64,000 nt of DNA from Aurelia coerulea (Eukaryota > Cnidaria > Scyphozoa > Semaeostomeae > Ulmaridae): NCBI GenBank assembly GCA_039566865.1, contig CM076943.1:43470663-43534662 (forward strand). Reading direction: 5' to 3'. The notes under the pieces were generated by a model. It saw only the letters and a program-made list of their open reading frames with translations, was not told where the DNA came from and made no database searches. Below are positions 52,931 through 61,330 of the stretch, in pieces (positions within the stretch are counted from its first letter, which is position 1; every line of letters begins with the position of its first letter). The translations under genes were made by a program, and so were the position numbers.

Positions 52931-55684
52931 CTACTGTCCCAGTGTCTTTTTCACTCTGTTCCTCCAGATATAGTTTCCTCCAATTAAACACGATATCGAA
53001 CACCATTTCATCACATTCTTTACATTTTCTTTACTTTGGGAGAATTTTCTCAATCCTTTCCATACATCACTTTTTACACACCCAAGCGAACCGAAACAAA
53101 GAACAACCAGCTGCACTGAGAATCCATTTCTCTCCAGATAATCACATAACTCCTTATATCTTGTAACTTTCTCTTGATAAGCATTTTCCAAATATAAATC
53201 ATAACAAACAGTTATTTCCACTATTGTACACTGCCTCTGGATACGATCAAGAATGACAATGTCTGGTTTACGATGAACAATCTGCTTAATTCCTTCTTTA
53301 AATTCAGGGAATATGGTTTCTGCTAACAAGTTGGATGAAATTCTTGCCCGTGGCTTATTTTCCTTTATGAATTCTGCAATCTTATTCACAATTCGATCAT
53401 GGCGACGTGAATAGAAATTCTTAAACTCGTTGCAACCGTTTAATAGGTGAGCTACGGACTCAGTATGACTGTGACAGAATGGGCATTCTGGATTGTGATC
53501 TCTATTCCACAGGTGAAGAGTAAAGTTAGTGGGAAGAATACTAAGTCTCGCTTTGATTGTAAATATCACAAGAGCATCATCAACTTTCCAATTATAATAG
53601 ATCGAGTGTGACGATTTTATATGAACATTCTCAAGATTGAGATAACATCCTTGCACAGTTAATTCCTTAGAAGCCTCGACATCTCTTACAACACACAGCT
53701 GATACAGCTTCTTTTGAAGCTCACACTGATTGTCATACCATGTTCCTTTAATAAGAGCCATCGCCTTGTCATTCACATACTTAATATCAACGTTCAAGCT
53801 TCTTGCATATCTTACCATGTCTGGCCAGTCGGACTGACAACCGAAATTTGTGTTACAAGCCAAGAAACCATCATCAGTTAATTCATATCCAAGGAAATTA
53901 TTCGCACCATCTGTTGGCCTGACTCCTCTTCTTTTCATGTCTAACTCAAGAGACGACCTCGCAATGTGCCTAAAATGCATGACGTCATGATTTAGCATTT
54001 TAATAAGAAAGGCTAAACGTGTTGATCTATAGACATCAGAAATTCGCTTAATGCCAAGACCACCATTTTCTCGGGGGAGGAATATCACAATTCGTGTTGT
54101 GGATTTGTAGAGGGAAAATAATTCTCGAACTGCGTCAGTTATTATATTGTCAAGCTGGTCCAACTGCTTCACACTCAGTCTTGAATTATAGAAATGGTGT
54201 AATATTTTTGCAAGAGCAAGATTGTTCATGGCACTTCCTTTTAGAGCTAAGGGTAAATCAGAACCTTTGATTTTCGTTACGAGATCTTTATACGTGTCAA
54301 CAATGTCTGATATATGTTTTGCATCTTCTCCAACAATTGAAATAGATTTACCGAGATATTTATATGGCTTATCACGTTGATACACAGGTAGTTTATCAGA
54401 CTTAATTTCTACCTCAGGTGTAGCATTTTCTTTGCCCTTGTACCAATTGTTTCCCGAACGACGGCCATAGAATACAGCACACTTCTCATGCTTAACCTGC
54501 AGACCAGCTTCGTCCATTTTTGATTCAGCTGCCCCAATCATACTCTTTATCACATTTAAATTATTTGCAGCTAATACAATACCATCAGCAATCGCTTGAA
54601 CTGGCATTGGATTCAAATATATCTCATCCCTTATATTCCTTTCTACGATTGCAGCAGCTACCATAGGCTTACAGACACGGTCAATAACCATGATGAATAG
54701 TAGAGCGCTCAGGGGGTCACCTGTTTTGGTACCCCTTACGATGTGAAACCTTTTTGACATCTTATGGCCACAAATTACTTCAAATGATGAATTCTTGTAA
54801 AGATGTTCAATTATGCAGCAGTACATCTGTGGAACTCTAAACTCTTTTAGGGTTTCAAATATGAAGTCATGTCTAACACTGCCAAATGCATCCGCAAAAT
54901 CGATGAATACCAAATATAGTCTTGTGCTCTGGTGTCTAAAGTCGTCAATTGATGTCTTTAAGGTATAAACTAATTCTTGGCGATCGCGTTTGCATAAAAA
55001 TGCACGTTGCCAAAATGCCACTTCCGTAGGAATATACGGCAATAATCTACCACACAAAGCCTTAGAGAAAATCTTGTATGAAACTGGCAATAGAGAGATG
55101 TCCCGCAAGGTTGACAAATCATTTGCATCAAAATTCTTTTTTGGTATGCGTTGAATAGCAGAATGTTTCCAGTGATCTGATAACTTCAGATTTTTTAATG
55201 ATATGTTGAATACATCAAGTAAAGTGTCCCCATGATTATCCCAGACTGCCTTGATGTCTTCGTAAGAAACACCATCAATCCCACACGTCTTTCCGTTCGG
55301 ACAAGACTTCACTACTGTTTCTATTTCCTCATGCTGAAAAAGCTCCTCATCAGCTACCACTACGCTAGATCGATCAAAATAATCCTCATTGTTGACCACA
55401 AAATCTTCAGCTTTCACATATTTGTTCAATGAATCGTAATATTGTTCATTCTGAACAGGTGTCAAATGAAAAGTATCCCTTGAGGGCCAATAACCATCAT
55501 TCTTTATTACAGATATCGCTTTTTTTCGTCTATTCAACCAAAGTTGTGTCAACTTCTCTCTTGGGATCTTTACATCTTGATTGTTTGTTGACTGTTTTAA
55601 TGAAAAGAAAGGTCTGATTGTATTTTTGATATAAAAAAGTTGATGTTCAAGATACTCAATTCCATTCAGTTCCTCCCCGTTCAA
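52931..55684 (-). CDS. LINE polyprotein: reverse transcriptase plus restriction-like endonuclease
   Basis: This protein of a site-selective LINE would nick a target and copy its RNA there. RT covers about 125-420: GKTCGIDGVS, FIDFADAFGSV with catalytic Asp262, and TKTGDPLSALLF at 319-330. The catalytic box at 364-368 reads AIADG, where active enzymes have (Y/F)ADD, so the second Asp is replaced by Gly. A C-terminal zinc knuckle (CPFCHSHTESVAHLLNGC) follows. The restriction-like endonuclease core then reads RKPDIVILD ... VEITVCYD ... K, with the expected acidic residues. The upstream frame is in another phase. I lean towards an R2/R4/NeSL-type clade but cannot say which. The lost Asp suggests an inactive copy despite the long open frame. 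Confidence 0.8.
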   Translation of the reverse strand: MNGEELNGIEYLEHQLFYIKNTIRPFFSLKQSTNNQDVKIPREKLTQLWLNRRKKAISVIKNDGYWPSRDTFHLTPVQNEQYYDSLNKYVKAEDFVVNNEDYFDRSSVVVADEELFQHEEIETVVKSCPNGKTCGIDGVSYEDIKAVWDNHGDTLLDVFNISLKNLKLSDHWKHSAIQRIPKKNFDANDLSTLRDISLLPVSYKIFSKALCGRLLPYIPTEVAFWQRAFLCKRDRQELVYTLKTSIDDFRHQSTRLYLVFIDFADAFGSVRHDFIFETLKEFRVPQMYCCIIEHLYKNSSFEVICGHKMSKRFHIVRGTKTGDPLSALLFIMVIDRVCKPMVAAAIVERNIRDEIYLNPMPVQAIADGIVLAANNLNVIKSMIGAAESKMDEAGLQVKHEKCAVFYGRRSGNNWYKGKENATPEVEIKSDKLPVYQRDKPYKYLGKSISIVGEDAKHISDIVDTYKDLVTKIKGSDLPLALKGSAMNNLALAKILHHFYNSRLSVKQLDQLDNIITDAVRELFSLYKSTTRIVIFLPRENGGLGIKRISDVYRSTRLAFLIKMLNHDVMHFRHIARSSLELDMKRRGVRPTDGANNFLGYELTDDGFLACNTNFGCQSDWPDMVRYARSLNVDIKYVNDKAMALIKGTWYDNQCELQKKLYQLCVVRDVEASKELTVQGCYLNLENVHIKSSHSIYYNWKVDDALVIFTIKARLSILPTNFTLHLWNRDHNPECPFCHSHTESVAHLLNGCNEFKNFYSRRHDRIVNKIAEFIKENKPRARISSNLLAETIFPEFKEGIKQIVHRKPDIVILDRIQRQCTIVEITVCYDLYLENAYQEKVTRYKELCDYLERNGFSVQLVVLCFGSLGCVKSDVWKGLRKFSQSKENVKNVMKWCSISCLIGGNYIWRNRVKKTLGQ

Positions 55685-56070
55685 ATTTAGATTATCTCGG
55701 GGAAACGTATTGACTATCCGCGTGCAAAACTTTACGAAGGCTTCGCTCCACCTTTGTCCACCGGGCTTGGATCGAAGAAATTTACCATATCTTTGTAAAA
55801 AACACCAACTAAAACTTTAATCAACCTGAACCATTGTTCAATGTCACCTTTACAATGAAAATCTCCATAGTTAACTTTTGTTGAGGCAATGTGTTTGCGA
55901 AAAAGAAATTCCCTCTCCTCGAATTGTTTCCATTCAATAGGAGCCAATTGTTTTCGGAACAAAGTAAAATCCTCGTCTTGTCGAAACTTGTGCTTTGGGC
56001 CTAAGTAAACAATCTTTCCAGAGCGAACAGCGGCTTTGTATAAGGCTTTTAACTTTCCAACTAAAGTCAT
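55685..56070 (-). pseudogene. N-terminal piece of the RLE LINE polyprotein
   Basis: The frame at 55732-56070 (VGKLKALYKAAVRSGKIVYL ... WKQFEEREFLFRKHI) precedes the main frame. One frameshift at about 55755-55770 brings the reading into WSEAFVKFCTRIVNTFPRDN, which runs straight into the 917-residue frame. No zinc-finger DNA-binding motif is seen in the piece present. Confidence 0.55.
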
Positions 56071-56271
56071 CAGTAATCACCAGCAGCTACAGGAACACTC
56101 AACGACAAATCCCTGGGAACTTGACTTGCATTTACGACGGCAACTACGACGGATTATTGATTCAAATCACCCTTCGGCAGGAGCCCCGAGGGGCACGTCT
56201 ACCTCGTCGAATTCATCGAATAATAATTGTTAAATGATATCGCAGGTGTCCTAAGGTGAGCTCAATGAGAA

Positions 56272-56342
56272 CGGAAAATGTTGCATTACTTCTTCGAAAA
56301 TGTTGCATTACTTCTTCGAAATGTTGCATTACTTCTTTATGA
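56272..56342. repeat. three short tandem copies of aatgttgcattacttcttcg
   Basis: A unit of about 22 bases is repeated three times with small changes. Confidence 0.7.
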
Positions 56343-56361
56343 CATAATATTATTATTATGA

Positions 56362-56364
<3 letters not shown>

Positions 56365-56441
<77 letters not shown>
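56365..56441. repeat. (AAT)n microsatellite
   Basis: An uninterrupted AAT run, directly followed by an RLE LINE fragment. Confidence 0.9.
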
Positions 56442-56443
<2 letters not shown>

Positions 56444-57400
56444 TCAAAAATTGGACTAGAGAGATACGTACAGGAGAGCAAGGAACGACTATTGAGTGCA
56501 GCTAAAAGATCGCACATGGAAGTGAAGGAAACAGTGAAACAATATAAAGATCGAAGAGCAAAAGAGCGCAAGGAAAACTGGAAGGAGAAAGTCCTGCATG
56601 GCCAATTTATTAGACAAACTGAGGAGATTGCTGGAGAGGAAAGGTGGAAATGGTTGAAAAATAGTGGCATTAAGAGGGAGACCGAGACTCTCATCCTAGC
56701 AGCTCAAGAGCAAGCCATTAGGACAAACCTCATCAAAGCCAAAATCGACAAAACACAGGAGGACAGTAGATGTAGACTGTGCGGTAAGGTTGATGAAACT
56801 ATCAATCATCTCATCAGCGAATGTAGCAAAATGGCGCAGAAAGAATACAAGAATAGACATGATTGGGTCGCGGGAGAAGAATCCACTGGGACATATGCAG
56901 GAAGTTTGGGGGACATGTAAGCGAGAAGTGGTACAACCATGAGCCAGAAAGCGTGGTTGAAAATGATACTTGCAAGGTACTGTGGGACTTTACCATCCAG
57001 ACCGATCATGTAATTGAAGCTAGAAGGCCAGATTTAATTTTGATCAAGAAGGAGGAAAACAACTGCATCATCGTTGACTTTGCCATCCCATATGATACCC
57101 GGATAGAGCAGAAGGAGAAAGAGAAAGTCGAGAAATACCAGGATTTAAAGAGAGAACTACAGAAACTATGGAATATGAAGGTGAAAGTAGTACCCATAGT
57201 CATCGGGGCATTAGGAACACCACCAAAAGACATCAAAAGGAGAGTAGAGGAACTGGGAATTGAGACCAGAATTGAAGAGGTGCAGAAGACTGTAATCCTG
57301 CAAACTGCACGGATCCTGAGAAAAGTCCTTGAAAATTGAGGAGACTTGCTGTCACCAATATCAAGGAGACATTACCGCTGAATGAAATGACATTTTATCA
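56442..57400 (+). pseudogene. 3' end of an RLE LINE (fragment 2)
   Basis: Frame 56492-56920 encodes a basic linker (KQYKDRRAKERKENW), the conserved WLKNSGIKRETETLILAAQE and a zinc knuckle (CRLCGKVDETINHLISEC). A frameshift at about 56865-56920 moves to the frame ending 57339. That frame carries the endonuclease core: ARRPDLILI, IIVDFAIPYDTRI and KVEKYQDLKRELQ, then VPIVIGALGTPP and the tail KTVILQTARILRKVLEN. RT is absent, so the copy is 5'-truncated. (AAT)n precedes and follows it. Confidence 0.8.
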
Positions 57401-57412
57401 GTGTGCGATAAT

Positions 57413-57435
57413 TCAATAATAATGATAATAATAAT

Positions 57436-57468
<33 letters not shown>

Positions 57469-57502
57469 TATAATAATGATAATAATAATAATAATAATAA
57501 CA
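57413..57502. repeat. (AAT)n microsatellite
   Basis: An AAT run between two RLE LINE fragments; it is the tail of the first and the entry site of the second. Confidence 0.9.
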
Positions 57503-57870
57503 AAGTTCACTAAAATCATAGATTTCGCCATTCCCTATGATACGAGAGTAAACTCCAAAGAGATGGAAAAGATCGAGAAATATCAAGAGCTTGCACGAGA
57601 AAGAATAAAGTTATGGGACATGAGGGTGACAGTCATCCCAATAGTCATAGGAGCATTAGGAACAACACCAGAGAGAATGAAGAAGAGACTGGAGGACATT
57701 GGGATAGAGACACGGGTTACTGAGTTGCAGAAAACTGTGATCTTACATTCTGCCAGGATTCTGAGAAAGTTTCTCGAGATTTGAGAAATCTTGTTGATGC
57801 CAAACCCCGAGAACACATTACCCATGACAGTTAGTGAGCAACAAATATACAATAATAATAACAACTAGAT
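57503..57870 (+). pseudogene. 3' end of an RLE LINE (fragment 3)
   Basis: It starts inside the endonuclease core (IIDFAIPYDTRVNSKEMEKI). It continues VTVIPIVIGALGTTPERMKK and ends KTVILHSARILRKFLEI at 57784, closely related to fragment 2. The apparent frame start at 57401 is just translation of the microsatellite. A short 3' UTR ends in an AAT run near 57850. It is a strongly 5'-truncated copy. Confidence 0.8.
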
Positions 57871-58529
57871 ATAACATCAATCAACGAGTGCTGCCGATTA
57901 GTATTTGTACCAAATGCGACTGTAGCGAGGTCAATTTTAAAGAAATTAATTGAATGATTATCACTAAGGAAACGTGCATTATGTTTGAATTTACAATTGG
58001 GTAATGGTCCAAAAGGTAAATGATTTAGAATATCGAGTTACTCTCCTCCGCCAGTTTCTAGTTTCTAGTTCCTGAGTCCAAGGCTCTTGGTTCCGTAGTT
58101 CTGTAGTCCGTGGTTCCGTGGTCCGTAATATTGAGTTAGTGCATTGTCGGAAATATACCTTTGTCGTCCATTGACGTAGTTAGGTAGTTAGGTAGGTAGG
58201 AAGAAGTCATTATCTTTTGTTGGAGAACTTTTGTTGTTGTTTGTTGGACGAATGCTCCCAAGGCGCGAGTATCGATAGAATTTGATAAATGGATAGAGAA
58301 TATTTACAGGAAGAATATTGAGGAAGGTGCTTGAAACCTGAAGAAGATGGACATTGACTTTGAAACCTTTAGTTGCTTGTTGCAACTTGCTTTCAAAGCA
58401 TAGACCAGAACACATCTAGTCTGAGCATGTATAATATAATAATAATTATTATTTTGTTTAAGGTTGGTGTAGTGTATAGCACTAGGCTAATTAACGCCAA
58501 CCATTATTAATAAATACCAAAGTGTAACC

Positions 58530-58945
58530 TAAATGTAACCTAAATTTACAATAAAATCTCTACACAATCTACAGTTGCATGGAAAATTCCAAAACTTAAT
58601 TTCTCTTTTAAAATGCTCTACAGATCGGGACTCTTTTATATGCATTGGCAAATCTCGCCAGAGATTCTGTCCTAAAAACGCACAGTTTCTAACCCATAGG
58701 CTGTAGTCCTAGGTTTGTGTACATAGATATTGCTCGTAGCTCTTAAGCTGGAATGAATTTCTCTCTCCGCAAAAATTTCTTTAATAAAACAAGGATTTAG
58801 ATTCATCCTTGTTCGGTAAATTTCAGTGACAAGCAACGTGAGATTTCGTTGATGAATGGAGACTGAATGGTCTGTAATTAACAGTTTTTCAAGACTTGAG
58901 GGCCGATCATGATACGCTATTCGTAATGCTCGTAATGCCATCAGT
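58530..58945 (-). pseudogene. LINE (CR1/jockey-like) C-terminal relic
   Basis: On the minus strand, ALRALRIAYHDRPSSLEKLL, SVSIHQRNLTLLVTEIY and CFIKEIFAEREI are the usual tail of a LINE polyprotein. After a stop/frame change near 58672 it continues LGQNLWRDLPMHIKESRS and FKREIKFWNFPCNCRLC, to about 58530. There is no catalytic domain. The 3' UTR side shows atgtaacctaa repeats near 58525-58545. Confidence 0.7.
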
Positions 58946-59878
58946 CTATCAATAGCGATAACCTACGAACACATAATCAGTCTACTTCTTCCATCCTTCT
59001 TCTTCTGACTAAACTTCTTTCATCCTTCCATCGTCGAAAGAAAAGTTGAACGTCGCTTCGAACGTCGTTTCGTGACGTCGCTTCGCCTCGAAAAGTCTAA
59101 CTTTGATCCAATCAATCAAGCGCTAACGCTAGGAATGGGCACGTGGTGTGACCTTATTAAACAAGTAGCGATCTGATTGGTCCAGCGTAAACACGGTGGA
59201 GATTCCCTGAATTAGTCTGCGTTTGAAGCTGTACTGTCATGAGTCATGAGTCTCAGACTGAAGCAATAACATCATCCAATTCAATGCGGAAAACTGAGAT
59301 TCATGGAATCAGTCTAATGCTATGCCGGGTTTTTACAGGAATGTCATGTCATAAGTTATTGCATATGTAATGATCCGACTGTGTTTACATCTTTACAGGA
59401 AGGTCGCAAGTTAATGATTGTCTTTACTCCTGCAACAAAATGAAATGAAATTAGCTTTTGTGTAAAAATGTCGATTAAGATTTAACTAAACATGTTTATG
59501 GATACCAATAGAGGTTTGTTGTTTAGGAATAAGTATGTTGAAGCTATCATCTTGGGTATCTCTTCATCTTTCTTGCATTGTTGGAATAATCGTCATTGAA
59601 AGCAGTCTAAATTCTATCAGATGGAAAGCATCATGGGTAAACATTCTTGCAGTTTATCTATCGTGCAGTTTTATGTTCTGCAATCTTTGAAATGGAACCT
59701 CCAAATCATAAATGTGTCCAAGAACAATTTGTTTCACATTTCTGATTATGTTTGCAGTTGGCCAGAAACCTAAAACAACCATTGTTAGGAAAAACTTGAA
59801 ACACTGCGTATGCTGCCTTATCTGGTCTAATCCCACAATTCCTTTCAACTCTCTTTCTTCTTTTTCTTTATTTATTTC
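58946..59878. other. gene-free stretch
   Basis: I see no supported gene. A run of cgtcgcttcg / cgtcgtttcg short repeats lies near 59050-59085. Confidence 0.45.
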
Positions 59879-59879
59879 C

Positions 59880-60530
59880 CTGCCGGTGGCATGCGTGCTG
59901 TTTATCAGTGTCGTCTTGCGCAATGCCCTTAGGCCCTTCATTGATATTGTTCTGTTTCAGTGGCATGCGTGCTGTTTATTAGTGTAAACTCAAGCAGTGC
60001 CTCGTAGACATAGGCCCTTCATTGATATCGTTCTGTTTCAGTGGCATGCGTGCTGTTTATTAGTGTAAACTCAAGCAGTGCCTGGTAGACATAGGCCCTT
60101 CATTGATATCGTCTTGTTTCAGTGGCATGCGTGCTGTTTATTAGTGTGAACTCAAGCAGTGCCTTCCAGGCATAGGCCCTTCATTGATATCGTTCTGTTT
60201 CAGTGGCATGCGTGCTGTTTATTAGTGTAAACTCAAGCAGTGCATGGTAGACATAGGCCCTTCATTGATATCGTCTTGTTTCAGTGGCATGCGTGCTGTT
60301 TATTAGTGTAAACTCAAGCAGTGCCTTCCAGACATAGGCCCTTCATTGATATCGTCCTGTTTCAATGTGTAAACTCAAGCAGTAAGCAGTGGAAACTCAA
60401 GCAATGCCTTCCAGACATAGGCCCTTCATTGATATCGTCTTGTTTCCGTGGCCCCCCTGCAGTTTATCAGTGTAAACTCAAGCAATGCCTACCAGGCATA
60501 GACCCTTCATTGTTATAGTCCTTTTGTCTG
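59880..60530. repeat. 81-bp minisatellite
   Basis: The unit beginning gtggcatgcgtgctgttta starts at 59960, 60041, 60122, 60203 and 60284, exactly 81 bp apart. A degenerate copy lies before and about two after. Copies differ by a few substitutions (cctcgtagac, cctggtagac, ccttccagac). The unit contains stop codons in the frame I checked and is not an array of CRISPR type. Confidence 0.9.
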
Positions 60531-60924
60531 TAAAACCATGAATAATCAAAACAGCAGAGAAGATAAGAGAATCTCATATTTGTAAGAAATGAGAAAATTA
60601 AGGTAGATGTCATACTTACCAAATTTTTTGAAAATTCACTTCTGCTTCTCAAAACGAAGGAAGGCCAGTTTTCTTTCCAAAATTAAAAATTGCAGCGCAC
60701 GCATTCTCAGGCAGCAAAACATTAGCTATGTACCACTTTTTTGTTTTTGCAATATCTAAACACAAATAGAGTCTAGTGGTCATTGTTTAATTTGCGTTGC
60801 AACAACCCAGCACCGACATTTGCCCATAGACCGCGTCTACATGGCAGCTACGCACGCGCTTGGCAGGAAAACCTTATGGTAACCTAATGGCCTGAATCCA
60901 CTCGTCATCATACTCGTGTTTTTG

Positions 60925-61314
60925 GGGACTTTAAGCAACCAAGCTGGTGATGCAACTGCATCGCAGTGTTTCTTGCTTTTCTTTCCAAATTTCGGCTACA
61001 AATGATTCCTTGTTTTTTCGTGCAAATTTGCTTCCCCTGAGAGACCACGGTGTTGTCCTTTTCAATTGCACAACTTGGTAATCGAATTTCTGACGTGCTT
61101 TTCTTCAACTTTAGGGCTGTGATGAAAAACTCTCTTGGTATAAATATTAATTTTCAAGGAAGAATATTGCTCCAACGTATTTAACTGAAGTGGGAGGTTT
61201 TCTCTTGCCATTTTCAATATCATAGGAACGTAATATACACGAAATTATACATAGTTTGTTTCATAAAAGTCGATTTTCTGGCTGGCGATGCTGTCCTGGT
61301 TGCTTAAAGTCCCT
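60925..61314. mobile_element. MITE with GGGACTTTAAGCAACCA ends
   Basis: GGGACTTTAAGCAACCA at the left is matched by the inverted TGGTTGCTTAAAGTCCC ending at 61314. The element is 390 bp. No coding content. Confidence 0.5.
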
Positions 61315-61330
61315 TCTCTTTGCGAAGCGC

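Larger units (their letters stand above)
52821..56070 (-). mobile_element. long RLE-type LINE, minus strand
   Basis: It includes the 917-residue polyprotein frame (52931-55684) and an N-terminal piece (55732-56070) separated by one frameshift. The 3' side (low coordinates) ends in ATT-type repeats near 52820-52830. The 5' end is not defined. Confidence 0.75.

Noticed and set aside
56356..56694. Minus-strand frame with a poly-Tyr tail
   Set aside because: It is the antisense of the AAT run and an RLE LINE fragment.
59880..60530. Possible CRISPR array
   Set aside because: Units are 81 bp with no unique spacers, and the DNA is eukaryotic. It is a minisatellite.
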